Assembly: GCF_030867095.1 (NCBI RefSeq)
Contig: NC_081831.1
Coordinates: 21,738,001 to 21,802,000, forward strand
Source: Alligator mississippiensis
Taxonomy: Eukaryota; Chordata; Crocodylia; Alligatoridae
Reading direction: 5' to 3'
DNA: 64,000 nt
In this document: positions 1-12,100 of the stretch, piece after piece
How positions within the stretch are numbered: the stretch's first letter is position 1
How the letters are laid out: each line of letters begins with the position of its first letter
Notes under the pieces: generated by a model
Seen by the model: the letters and a program-made list of their open reading frames with translations, nothing else
The model's database searches: none
What the model was told of the DNA's origin: nothing
Made by a program: the position numbers and the translations under genes

Positions 1-1476
1 TTCACAAGCCCTCCAGTTGTGGTAGATGTAGTTGCACAGAATGATAGAAGAATTAGCTGAAAAAGCTTGGCAGACCTATGGCTGTAATATGAGATGATTT
101 GAGAAGCCTGTCCTCTGAGTATCTCACCTCACTCCACATGTGATGAGAGCTATTAGACGCATGCATAACACCTAAGCATACAGTATTTAGCTACATAAAT
201 TGTGCCAGCAGCAGTGCCTTGGCATCTTCTTGTTCTGGGGAAAGTCAGCAGGGAGGTAGGATACAAGACTGGTATGTGTTATGATGGGTATGTAAATATG
301 TTGCTCTAGATGGCATACTGTGCTAAGGGTGCAAGGCTGCTTCTGGAACGTAGGCTCAGCTCCTCAATTGTATGTAGTAGACATAGGCTGCTCCTGTTCA
401 GTCTCTCATCTAAGCACACTTTTTGCCTCAGCTGAGAGAATAATTTAGGCTCTTTCCTAGAGTAGCTCTATGCTCCATTTCGCGAGTGATGTGAATGGTC
501 TGCCAAGTGTGAGTATTGATAGAAATCTACTGGAGCACCTCTCAGTAGGGGGACAGAGTTAGAGTTGCACTGGCATGTACCTTAACTCTGCAGCTCCTGG
601 GTTTCAGAGGGCCGAGTTTTGCTGAACTTGACATTGCCTGTTGACAGCTAGCACCCATGCAGAGTCCTGGCTCTGCCTCAAAGGCAGGGATGGATTAAGT
701 AAAAATAAGTATGGTAGTGACTATAACAAACTGCTGAGAGAAGCTCAAATTGTCATAGCAAACACTTCTAAAAATAAGGAAGGAAGTTATTTTGTTGCTG
801 AAGCAATCCAAATATGTTTTACTGGTTACTGTTTCACAGAATAAGGTTACCAGCCCTTTTCTGAACACTGCTTAGTCACTGGGTCACTGAAAAAGCAGGT
901 AGACCATCATCCTCATCCTAAAAGATGGCCAGACCAGACTGGTCAGAGAAAGAGCAGAAAATGAAATGAGCATCTCCAGCAGCTTTGGTCACATCCTGAA
1001 CACTATCTACAATGTGACCCTCAAGTTCTTGTTATCACACCCATTCCTTCATGTCATTTTCCTTCCCTGCTTTATACCTCCTATTTTGTATCACTCTTTC
1101 CACCTTCTGTCTAAAAAGCCTTGCTCAGCCAGCTCAGACTAGTTCCTGTTCCAAAGCAGCTGTGAACTTTTGTGCAAAGGCAGCTGAAAGTAATTTCATA
1201 AACAGACTAACAGTGGTAAAAGTTTTATTCTTTGGCCCTGTAATATCACTGCAGCAAGGCTACAAGCAGAAAAAAGGGCAGAGACAGGGACAGATGCTGC
1301 AATGGAAAAAAAATAAAAACATTAACATATAATATGCTCATGAGGCTAAAACATCTCCCATTATCAATGTGGCAGGAAACCTACTTCCCTTTCTGAAGGC
1401 TGACAGAAGGCATTTCCATAGTCACCACAGAGCAGAAGTACACATAACATATGCAAGCAAACATCCATTGCCTCAC
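1..1476. other. Left-edge region, COLGALT1 intron 5 or beyond
   Basis: No exon could be supported here. The next COLGALT1 exon should encode the segment after the conserved FAFSCKQA stretch, and I searched the minus strand for it without success. The reading frames on both strands are short and show no family resemblance. The stretch is AT-rich with no obvious repeat boundaries. It is most simply read as intron, with the 3' half of the gene outside the window. Confidence 0.5.
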
Positions 1477-4400
1477 CTGCCTGCTTACAGGAAAATGCAA
1501 AGACAATGATATCGTCAAAGGACCAGGTGTAGTCTGGGTGTGGAGGGTAGAAGGTGAGATCCCAGGAGGCCTCCTTTCTCAGGTCGATCAGGAAGGTGGA
1601 ATGCACCATGGGGACAGCAAAGCAACCACGACGATCCCGCTTCCGAATAGGAATGTAGGCAGGAGTACGTTTGTAATAACCCTGAAAAGGAGAAGTGGAC
1701 AGTCTCACATGAGCCATCACGAGGAAGGCATGGGTTTATGATTGCTCCCCGCTGCCCCCTCCAGCCGCAGCAGTACTGAACTATTCCAGCAATGACCCAG
1801 GGGTCCCCAAGTAGCAGCAGAGAGGAACAGGAGCTGCTGTGTGACTGCAATATAGCGAGCAAAAACTAGGGGGGCACAGCTGTGAACTCCTTAAACCCCT
1901 ACAGCAGTGTTTTCCAACTGCTGTGCTGTAGCATTTTGGGCTGGAGCCATGTCCCACACCTGCTGCTACTGCCAGCAGCCAGACAGATGGGGAGCATGGC
2001 TCCAGACACTGATTCAGACACCACTCGCCACCCAATCCCCTGCCTCCCTCCCCCACCCCACTCCACGGCGTTCGGCCACTTGCTACTGCCCCCCTCCCCC
2101 CTGCTCGGCTGGTGCACCGTGGGGTGGAGGCGGCCATATAAGTGTACCACAGGGTGAAAAAGGTTAGGAAACGCTGCCCTATAATCCAATCCCCCAAAGA
2201 GGTATAAACAGGGACCATCAACATCATTTAAAATGATTTAGAAAAGCAGTAGGAAAGCCGTAAAATAGGTGTTTCAGGGTCAGATGTCTCTCCCTACCTG
2301 TGAGGTCATCCCACACCAGAAGTTAGAATAGGCAGCACGAGAATCTAGCATAGGTGCTATCACCGTCTTATTCTCCGCCATCAGCAGGCTCAGAGTGTCT
2401 GGGTTTGTCAGGATATTATCTGCATCCACAAACTACAAACAGCCAAAACAAACCACAGTTAATATTAACCAGTCAGGTTGTTAAAACTGCTCCTGTTCAC
2501 ACTCTGTTAATGTATTTCACTGGCTTCAAAACACACCACTGGGGATGTCTCCAACCCCAGGCTGTCCATACTAACTACATAATACTGCCCTTATTTCTAA
2601 AGGTGCACCGATGCATTGTTTCCATATCAGATCGATATAAGGAAAATGTGGCTGATAATGCCACTGCTAAACACCCCATGCATGCGTGCAGCTGCAGCAC
2701 AGCATGAGGCAGCCAGGAGCACAGCCCAGCAGTATGGAGAGCAGCCAGGTCCAGCTGTTAAGTCCATTGCGAAGGAAGGGGTGGGGTGCAGTTTGAGGCC
2801 TCCGTGGTGACAGAAGGATTGGGTTTGGGGCTGGTGCTGCACAGCCAGAGCGGAGCACGGGACGAAGCCGTCCCGGGGGAAGTGGGGAGGCGCCTCCTCC
2901 TGCATGCACCCCGGGAGGGCATGGGGGGCATGTGCCCCTGGATCTGTGTGCAGGCTGAAGGCAGGCTGCCACTGTGGGCTGGGGTGGCACTGGGTGGTGG
3001 CTACAGAGAATACTGGGGTGGCTGCAGCCTAGGCCTGTGTGAGTAGGCAGCTATTTGATCTGGCTTCAGATCCGGCCGTTTCGGATGCCAAAGATCCAAT
3101 CCGGAGCTCTGGACCAGGTTTACACTTCAGTCCAGCTGAAGCGGCTCTGAAACTTTGGAGCCACTTCAGAGATCCGGCCATAGGGTATAATGGGGAATCA
3201 ATGAAATATCTATAAATTTGTTGTTTTTTGTCTGATCTGGATGAAATTTGCAGGGGTTGTATCCTCTGTTGAGAGCATAAAGCTTGCCAAGTTTCAAGAA
3301 GATTGGTGCAGGGGTTTGGGGGGAACTGCACCCCAAATTTCTGAAAGCAAAACTCATGTCACGTGTATGTGTTAAGCCACAGTGGGGTGAAAACTGCAGA
3401 GGTGGTGGCCCCTGCTGAGGCCACAAAGCCTGCCAAGTTTCAAGTTGAAAGGAGCAAAGGTTTGGGGGGAACTGCACCTCAAGCTGCTGACAGGCAAAAC
3501 TCGTGACATGGGTGACAGCATGTGTTAAGGGACAGCAGGGTGAAAGCTGCAGGGACGGTGGCCCCTGCTGCGGCCATGAAGCCTGCCAGCTTTCAAGGAG
3601 ATAAGCGCAGGGCTTCTGGGTTCTGGGGTCCTGCACCTCTAGCTACTGACAGACAAAACTCGTGACGTGGGTGCTTGTGCAACTAACTGTCTCCGTCTTG
3701 GGGCAGTTGACTGTCTGTATTGATTCCTTCCTCTCCTTAGTCTCAGATTTGTAGGTGTTAATTGATGCTAATTAACTGTTACATTAGCTAGCAACTGTAT
3801 TGAGCTGGTCCCTGAGTGAATCATGATTAATTGGTAACTTGTAATGTAGTAGCTTAGCAGCCAGGCCTGCAGTAGTCGTCATCCCCTGTGTCCCCCCATC
3901 CCCCCCACCATGTCCCAAGACAGACACAGTTGCACAAGCCCCCTTGTCACAAATTTTGCCTGCCTGTGACCAGAGATGCAGGGCCCCAGAACCCAGAAGC
4001 CCTGCACTGATCTCCTCGACAGCTGGCAGGCGTCGTGGCCACAGTAGGGGCTACCATCCCTGCAGCTTTCACTCTGCTGTGCCTTAACACACAAAGCATC
4101 ACCCACGTCACGAGTTTTGCCTGTCAGCAGCTTGAGGTGCAGTTTCCCCCAAACCCCTGCACTTATCTCTTCGAAACGTGGCAGGCTTCATGGCCTGAGC
4201 AGAGGCCACCACCCCTGCAGTTTTCACCCCCCTGTGGTGTAACACGTAGACGTGACACGAGTTTTGCTTTCAAGAATTTGGGGTGCAGTTCCCCCCGAAC
4301 CCCTGCATCTTCTTGAAACTTGGCAGGCTTCATGCTCTCAGCAGAGGTTACAACCCCTGCAAATTTCATCCAAATCAGACAAAAAACAACAAAGTTATAC

Positions 4401-7341
4401 ATATTTAATTGTTTCCCCATTATACCCTATGGCCGGATCTCTGAAGTGGCTCCAAAGCTTTTCCGAAGTGCTTCAGAAACTCCGAACCACTTCGGAAAGC
4501 CTAACGAAGCCAACGCTTTGATCTAGACATGCTGCTTCGGATGCCAAAGTGCCCAAAGCTTGTCTGGATCTGAAGCACAGTCCAAAGCCTCGCACAGCCC
4601 TACTATAGCTCCCCACCATAGGCCCCCTCCCAGCACCACTGCCATCTGCCCCGAGCACAGCTCAACCCAGCCCTTGTTGGAAAAGGCTTGGCACCGCTCC
4701 CGACCACAGCTCACAGCGGCAGTCCACCCTGCACGCAGATCCAGGGGCAGATGCCCCCCATGCCCTCCCAGGGTGCATGCAACGGAGGGAGCTGAACCCC
4801 CCCAGACAAGCTGCTTGCAGCTCTGTCCCCTGCCCTGCCCCGGCTGTGCAGCACCTGCCCCTGCCCCATTCCCTCCCTCACCACGGGGACCTCAATCTGC
4901 GCCCCCCCCCCCCCCCCCACAGACTTACCAACCAGACACCAGTCTCCAGCTGCCTGACTGCATATAAGCCGATAACAATCCAATTCTGATATGGCTCATT
5001 AAAAATCAGTCATTAGTATTGGCCCAAAAATTCTCTATTGGTTCACCCCTCCTTATTTCAGCAAATGCTAGCTAGCATTTCTGCTCATCTGAAAAACTGT
5101 GATGAAACAAACAGTCAAGCCTACTAGCATCACAGATTCTCTTACCAGGATGTAGTCAGCCCACATGTCCCGGGCAGATTTCAAGGCTGCCTGTCTGAGC
5201 TTCATCACATACTCATAGCGAGAATTTGACCAGTGCTTTGGGCCTTCCTCATCCGGGTATGACCTGCCAGAGATTCAAATGCAGTTAAAGTTCCAGTCAG
5301 ATTCAACCCACCCCCTTATTCTCCTTTCTGAAAATATCTATGCGAGATGAAAATACAGAACTAAAAGGTACAGTAGGAATGAGCTCAGCAGGAGCAAATG
5401 CCAGACGTGAAAAGGGAGTATCTGCAGAATGCACCCATCCTCCTTTAGCAACACACCGGTCCAGGAGGCTTTTTAAACCAAGGTACTAACAGTCGCCCTG
5501 CATGTTTTTTATACTTTCTCCGTAGAGAGCAGCAACAAGCAGCAGCCTCTCTCACTCCTTTGTAAAGGTTCCCAACACATTACAGGAAAGGGAAGCCACT
5601 CAGTACAGAGGCATGATTTTTCTCCTACATTCCACAGACACAATTACACCCTAGATTAAGATATCCTCAACGCGCAGAAGAATCCACTGCCTTCACCCAG
5701 CTAGCATGGGAACGTTTCTGAATGCCTATTGGCTCTGCAATCACAGCTAAGCCAATCTCACCACACAGTGACTTCTATCACTGCTCTGCCCTGACCTGCT
5801 CTCCAGAACACTGCTCCCAAGTGACCCCTCTCAAGCCAGCAAAACCAAATAAAGCAAGATCTCATTCCATCTCCTCAGTGCCAGCAGTTTCTGAAAGGGT
5901 AAATACAAATATTTTTTCTAATGTGCAAAGGTTAGAGCAGTGCTAAGGTGACAAGGGACAGCACCTGCAGATGGGCCATGTTCCACGATTTTCAGCCAGG
6001 CAGATGTGCAAGGCCGAAGGGGCCAGGATGCCTTCCGCTGTCAGAAGCCCAGAGCAAGCTGACTTGCCTCCAAAAAACAAGTCCTGTGTTAGCAAACTAC
6101 CTTCTAGTTCCTGACACTCGCTCACACTGGCTTGGAGAGGGACAAGCAGTAGGCAGCACACCAGTTAGAGGTATGGGTCTGTAGAATCAGGGAGGGAACT
6201 GGTATGGAGATGAAGAGGACGGCAGTGGCTGGGAAGGGGTCAGGGCAGTGCTGAGAATGGGGAGAAAAGAATCAGTTGTTGACCCATGTGCTCGCAAGGA
6301 CTTCGTGGGGTGCAGAAACAGATTGTACAACAAGAAAAGTAGTCACCACGTGCCTCAAAGCAAGGACACCGGTCACTGAGCACATAACCCCATCAGCTCT
6401 CCAGCAGCACAAGGATCCACCAGATCTTTCCCAATCCCTGCCCTACCCCCAAGGTTAGCCTCACCTTTACCCAAGCCTTCAGCCCTGCGTTTACCCTATT
6501 ACCCAGGACGTCAATGACCTGAGCAGTACCCCCTGAATTCACTGGCGACACCTCACCTGGGCTCCTCCATCGGCCTCCACTCCACGTGGTGATAGAGGCT
6601 CTGCACGTGGATCAGCCATTCCCGCAGCACGGCTGTCGTGTTGTCAACGTTGTGGTCTGTCGCCACCCTGCAGACACCCAGCAGCAACTCACCGTTACGC
6701 AGCCGGCTTCCCAGCCTCCCCGCCTGGCCCCCGCTCCATGCAGGGGTGGGAGCGCGCCTCAGAGCTGCCCTCTTCCTCAGGGCGCCTGCCAGCGCTGCCC
6801 TGCCCTGGCCCCCTCAAGACACAGGGATGCTGCCTCTCCTCCCCCATCACCACTGCCAGATTTGCCAGGGCCCAGGACCGACCGGGCCGGGCTGCTCCCG
6901 AGGCGGCTGCAGTGCGCCTCCCTCCCCCCGCCGCCCGCCTCCGCCCCGGGAAAGCTGCCCGGAGCCAGGAGCTCCCTCCAGGCCCTTCCGGCTGCTCCGT
7001 GGCAGGAAAAGCTTCCTCCCCGGCGTGTCTGCGGCAGCCCTGGCGCGGGCGCGGGCACCCGGGAGCGGTCCCAGGCGGGGAGCGGGGCCCGGGCTCTGCT
7101 CTCACCACAGCGCGGCGCGCGCCTTGGGGTGCCGCAGCCGCTCGAGGGCGCCCAGCACGGCGGGCAGCGCGTGCGCCGCGTTGCGGGCCAGCAGGGCGAT
7201 GAGCACACGCGGCGCCTGCAGCGGCGACTCGGGGCTCCAGCGCTCCTCGGGGAAGTAGGCGGCGGCGGGGCCCGGGCCCGGCGGCAGCGGCGGCAGCAGC
7301 AGGAGGTGCAGCAGCAGCGCGAGGCGGGCGGCCGCCGCCAT
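1477..7341 (-). CDS. COLGALT1: Procollagen galactosyltransferase 1, exons 1-5 (3' part beyond window)
   Basis: This ER-lumen enzyme transfers galactose from UDP-galactose to hydroxylysine in collagen. Five coding exons on the minus strand: 7341-7106, 6667-6557, 5263-5146, 2432-2298 and 1681-1477, all with GT/AG borders and compatible phases, giving 268 residues plus one base. The ATG at 7341 opens a leucine-rich signal peptide, followed by [20 protein letters not shown], nearly identical to the human protein as I recall it. Exon 4 begins FVDADN, the DXD-type motif expected for metal and UDP-sugar binding. Exon 5 holds [20 protein letters not shown] and ends in FAFSCKQA. Intron 4 contains a 2.45-kb foldback hAT element and a smaller hAT fossil. 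The start lies in a CpG-rich promoter. COLGALT2 is the main alternative, but the N-terminal sequence and the neighbouring genes favour COLGALT1. Confidence 0.95.
1905..2176. mobile_element. Short hAT-type MITE in COLGALT1 intron 4
   Basis: The left end reads CAGTGTTTTCCAACTG and the right end is its imperfect reverse complement (GGTTAGGAAACGCTG). Flanks CCCTACAG (1897-1904) and CCCTATAA (2177-2184) look like a decayed 8-bp target duplication. At 272 bp with no coding capacity it is a non-autonomous element. The family is inferred from the terminal CAGTG and the duplication length. Confidence 0.65.
2598..5051. mobile_element. Foldback (palindromic) hAT-type element, 2.45 kb
   Basis: The element is bounded by the exact 8-bp repeat CTTATTTC at 2590-2597 and 5052-5059. 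The left terminus (TAAAGGTGCACCGATG) and the reverse complement of the right terminus (GAGGGGTGAACCAATA) match at 10 of 16 positions, as in hAT ends. Most of the interior is one large inverted repeat, with a left arm of about 2605-3700 and a right arm of about 3890-4985 around a roughly 190-bp unique centre. Each arm contains about three tandem copies of a unit near 158 bp, with GGTTTGGGGGGAACTGCAC as a recurring landmark. No transposase frame is visible, so it is non-autonomous. It lies in COLGALT1 intron 3, between exons 5146-5263 and 2298-2432. Confidence 0.85.
3241..3710. repeat. Tandem ~158-bp units in the left arm of the foldback element
   Basis: Three diverged units start near 3241, 3400 and 3557. 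Each contains a segment like GCCTGCCAAGTTTCAAG, then a G-run plus AACTGCAC, then AAAACTCGTGAC. The mirror-image set occupies about 3925-4390 in the right arm. The units probably expanded within the element before or during formation of the palindrome. Confidence 0.75.
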
Positions 7342-7560
7342 GGCGCGTCCGAGCAGCCAGCACACGGCTGCCCTCCGACGGGAACTAGGGCTTAAAGGGG
7401 AAGCGCGGGCGAGCCTGGCCCGGCCCGGAGGCCCTGCTCCCACCCTGTGGGTGTGCCGACGCCGCTTTAAGGCTGCTCCTCTACGCCGACCGGCAGGCGG
7501 CCTTAAAGGGAAGGTCCAGGCGGCTCGTGCTGATCCGTCCACACGCCGCAGCCCCGGGGC
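6690..7560. promoter_or_regulatory. CpG-rich promoter and first exon of COLGALT1
   Basis: GC and CpG density rise sharply over this interval relative to the flanks. It spans the first coding exon (7106-7341) and its 5' side. No clear TATA box is present, as usual for a housekeeping CpG promoter. The boundaries are by eye. Confidence 0.7.
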
Positions 7561-9135
7561 GGTGGCGGGACTCACGCTGCTGCAGGGGCCGCTCGGTCGA
7601 GCACGTGCGGAGCCTGTCAAGGGCCAGCGGGCAGCCCCTTGGAGGAGCGGGGCGGCCAAGCTCCGCCACGTGCCCCTGACACCCCAGTCCCAGTGGACAG
7701 ATGCTGTGGGGGGAGGGGGAGGCTTGGCGCTGCAGTCCCCATCAGCGCCCTGCTCTCCCGGGACCCCGGCGGGGATCAGGTTTCGTTTCCAAATCCCACC
7801 CGTCACCCCACCCACTAGCAGAGCCCGTCCCGGGCAGCTCTTCCTCCACCTCCTGTTCCCCCGCCTGCGGCACAGGGGCAGGTAGCCAGCAAGGAAAGGG
7901 GGCCCAGCAGCACGGGAGCTTTGGAAGAGACTAGGCAAAGGGTACTGGAGATGAATCCGTAACTACGGAATTCAGTCGATTCCCTCCATCGCTTTTCCAG
8001 GACACTTGTAATTGGAGCGTCTTACAAAATGCTGTACTGAGCGCACACCTTGCCACCAAGGCCCCTTACAAAAGATCTCCAGCGTCATCTCTTACAAGCA
8101 GAAAGAAAAGCCACAAAGGGGGTCAAGGGAGAGGATGGGGAGCTTGGGGCCTTTGTAACAGACTGATATACAGGCAGTCCCCGACTTCCAACATTTCAAG
8201 TTTATAAATGTACACGCGTTTCAACTTTCTGACATCGGTTTCAACTTTACAATGCTTGATCTGACGCAACGCCACACCAGCAAACGAGTTCGCTGTATCG
8301 CCCGTGTCCCTGGAGAACATCTGTCCAAACTTGCTTGGACACTTTCTATAAGAAAGCAGACAAGACTCCCGAGAAGACTCCAGCCAAGAACCCTTCAAAA
8401 AGTCCAACCAAGAGCCCTTCAGAAAGTCTAGCAAAGTCACCTCAGAGAAGTCTTTCCAAGTCAGTATGATTGCTATTTACAAAATAAATGCGTTAATATA
8501 GCTATATTATTCATCTATAATTGATTGAGTACAAAATTCTGGGGTTTTTTTGGTGAAAATAGGGCATCAGGCCTCGGTTCAGGAACCAATCCCCATTTAT
8601 TACATTGTTTCCTATGGGAAAAATGGTTCCGAGTTACAACGTTTCGACTTAGGATGCAGTTTTCAGGAACCGATTGTCTCATAAGTCCGAGGCCTGCCTG
8701 TACATCATACAACACGCATGAGCATTACATGCCTTGGGGAGTCCATTCCTTTCCAGTTCCTCAGCTTCTCAATTCATGTTGCTTGGAGAAGCACACTCAA
8801 ACTTCACATACTTTCAGCTCTGAGGATGAAAATAGCTGCATCTCCTCTTAGGAGTTGGTCAATGCTACATACTGATCCTCCAGCAGACGACCTGCAGCTA
8901 CCATGCCACTGGCTAAAGGTCCAGAAGTTTCTCATCAGGTAGAGGTGATGGCACATGGGGTGAGAAGGCCACATGGCCTGCAGTCCCTCTATGTTTTCCT
9001 TTGCCCAAGTGGGCTCAATTCCGTGTTGATGTGGGGATGTGAAGAATTCACCTCATGTCAGGAAAGCTGAATGTGTCAGGTTTTTTCATTTCTTCGCAGC
9101 ATGCCTGTCATTGCCAGTTAAATCTGACTCTGTAC
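7561..9135. other. Intergenic, COLGALT1 promoter flank to NIBAN3 3' end
   Basis: No gene is seen. The stretch contains the 3' flank or UTR of NIBAN3 (minus strand, below 9136) and the TA-flanked MITE at 8171-8700. I found no strong minus-strand AATAAA between 8701 and 9135. Confidence 0.6.
8171..8700. mobile_element. Tc1/mariner-superfamily MITE (pogo/Tigger-like ends), 530 bp
   Basis: The left end CAGGCAGTCCCCGACTT and the right end AGTCCGAGGCCTGCCTG are imperfect inverted repeats flanked by TA on both sides (8169-8170 and 8701-8702). These ends match a style of repeat common in vertebrates (CAGGCAGTCCCCGACTTACA). The interior has no transposase frame. The superfamily is inferred from the TA target and end sequence. 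Confidence 0.75.
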
Positions 9136-12100
9136 TTAGATTTCAGAGGCGCTGTCTGTTGGCAACAATTTTTCTGGTTTCTTATCTTCAAGATCCATTT
9201 CTAGCAGATCTGCTTGGAATACTTCCATTTCAATGGCTATGGAGAGGCTCTCGAGAAACACAGTCCTATCTGTCCCACTGAATTCTGCCTGTAGCATTTC
9301 CTCTTCGTTCTCCTCTGGGGGCTGAGAGATCTTGCAAGCAATCTCTCTAGCTTCGTCGGGCTCAGGGATGAGGGTCCTTTGTACATCTTCATATCTCAAG
9401 CTCCCAGTGATTAAAAAGGCACTAGAGTTGCTTTTGATCTGCCCATCCACATCCCCATGATTCTTGAATGCCTGCTGGGCATTTTTAGCTGTTTCCAGAT
9501 TTATTGCAGGAGGCATCTCTGGAGTGTAGGATTCTTCATGGATCATTTCATCACTGTGCACTTGCAGCTGTTGTGAGCGAGTTGCATCTCCTGTTCCTTT
9601 CACAGGAAATGGGCACAGATGGGTCATTTGTCCATTACAAACTTCTCCCTTGCTGGATTCACCTTTGTCCACTATCTTTGTGCCCATTTCCCAACCACAC
9701 TGATTTTTTCCTGCTCTGCCTCTCTCCCATTGAATTGATGCCACATGACTTGTTGCTGTTCCATGTAATTTTCCATCTGTTAAATTTCCATCTTCTCTAC
9801 TTGCTTCTCTGGCCAAATCTGTAACCTGCACTGAAGTGGACTCAAGCCAATTGGTGTCCCAAGGTTTGCCAGACTGTGCAGTTTGTGATGCTGGGCGGTT
9901 CCTGGCTGAGGGTGTACTTCCACCCACAGGGCAATCACCACGTTCCGTGCAGAGATCTAGGTCCTGCACTAATCCTTCATATATTTGTTTTTTCTCAGAA
10001 TTGCCATTCTTACTACTCTGTCCTGCATCTTTATTCCAAGCTAGATTACATGCTGAACCTTCAGTATGCCTCTGACCTCCCTGATCTACTTTCCCCCATT
10101 CCTCTTGCAAGTTCTCTGCTACACATTTGTCTGCAAAACATTCCTTTGTGAAGTCTGGTTCTTGTGGGGTTTTGGTGCCTGTAGAAGAGGTCCATGACTT
10201 GTCATGATATTTGTTTTTATTCAGGTTGTCCATCTTAGCATTGTTTTCACTCTGCATGTCTGGGCCAAAGACCTGGTTTCTCCAATTCCTGTCATCAGGC
10301 GACACACACAAAGATTTTTCTTCTGTACAGAGAGCCTCTGTGGAAACCTGTAGGCAGATCTGGCCTTCATCTTTTGGAGAGTTTGCAACCCAAGCACAGC
10401 CTCCTTCATAGTCCCATTCTGTCACATCTAACACAGTTTCTCTGACATGAGACGGGATAAGGGTCACAATGTCTGATGGAGCACTACCACCTTCAACTCC
10501 TGTCCTCATTTCAGAGGCCGCATCCCGCTGCAGGTTGTCCACACTGTCCGGAACACAGGAGAAGCTGTCACTGTAAAGATTGTGTCTGTTCTGGCTGGAG
10601 GCTTTTTTCAGGGCTGAAACAAGGAACAGTAAAAAGTGAGAGAAATACCAAATCTTCCTCCACTCTCTATCTTTGCTCCTACTCCACTGCATACAACCCT
10701 ATATGTGGCTCCTTGTCCTGTACACATGCCTACATGATATTTTGTTTATCCTGTATGATGGAGCTTGAGTACTCGCTGCTCAACATTTTCTTTTCTAACA
10801 GGGAAGCTAGGCTGTCACATGGCACAGCCACAGCAGGCTCATCCTTCACAAAAGCAGATTTTAAGAGACTTAAAATGGTCTTTGGGGCTGGTTTGTTCAG
10901 AGGAGCCAATGCAAGCAGATGGGCCAGAGACTTGGCTCTAAAACAAGCACATTAACGATGCAGCTTTAGCATAAAGGCTCTTCTATTTAATGTTAAAAAC
11001 ACAAAAGTAACTAATATGCAGCCTTCCAATGACATCATGGCTGTAAAATGGGATTTATTTCCACACTAGCCAGTGAGAAGTTTTGTTGCTCCAGGCAACA
11101 GGAGAGAAAAAAAGAGTGAAGATTGGCAGAAGCACGATATTTCAACACTGGAATCCTGGAACTAACCACAGACAACATCTGGAAAATGTTTTGAATAGGA
11201 AAACATGAAACTCACTATGTAATGTCTTTTTAAAAAATAGCCATACTGCAGAAAGAATATTACAGATTAGCTTCTGTAAACATTTTTAGTTAGTATAATC
11301 TATCCTCTCTTTAGCAGAGAGTAAAGCACCAAACAGGGCTGAGTTTGGTCTGTTACAGAATGTTAAGGTGAAATCCATTTCCTTACCTTTGCTGACTGCC
11401 TCCATCAATATAGCCAGAACCATTTCTTCATAAATATTTTCCACGTTTATGATGTCACTGAAGTCAGCAAACACGTAACTTTCATACTTGGGCAGCTCCT
11501 ACCAAAGCAGGTAGGAAAAAGGGAAGTCAGCCAGTGTCAGTAACAGATACATGTCAGAGACACAGTCAGGGCCAGTCTTTGGTCAGACAGCACCTGAGTT
11601 GAGCCAAAATATGGCATTCCCCACTGTTTTGGAAGATAAATGTTTGCATTTAATTCTGATGATACTCTGTAATTTCTGTAACTTAACTTGATTATCCAGT
11701 CACTATTGCTGGCCCTCCATATATAACATGCCATGCTTATTTACAACCTTCACAAGGATGGTGGAGATTTCATGGTTAGCAATCAAAATGGGAGGTATTT
11801 ACATGAGACAGTTCAGACTCCACAGAAGTCAGGAGGGATAATCGAGCTAGGCTCAAGGCTCCTTGTACAAGGCATTGGATCAGACTGGTGGTGGAGAAGG
11901 TAAAGGTTAAAAATGTTGGGGAAATTACCACTAGCCCATACGTGTTATAGAATCATAGAAAATTAGGGTTGGAAGGGACCTCAGGAGGTCATCTAGTCCA
12001 ACCCTTTACTCAAGGCAGGACCATCCCCAATGAGATCATCCCAGCCAAAGTTTTGTCAAGTCAGACCTTAAAAACCTCCAAGGATGGAGATTCCACCACC

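Noticed and set aside
1370-1420. Minus-strand EREVGFLP resembling KEEYGFLP of the next COLGALT1 exon
   Set aside because: The match is only a few residues, is followed by a stop at once and lacks the expected RAHSTLQDEAE sequence. I treat it as chance.
2354-2707. Plus-strand 117-codon frame in COLGALT1
   Set aside because: It overlaps a COLGALT1 exon in antisense and runs into the hAT element.
6586-7395. Long plus-strand open frame over the COLGALT1 promoter
   Set aside because: It is antisense to COLGALT1 exons and lies in a CpG island, where stop codons are rare. The composition is Pro, Arg and Ala-rich without a domain.
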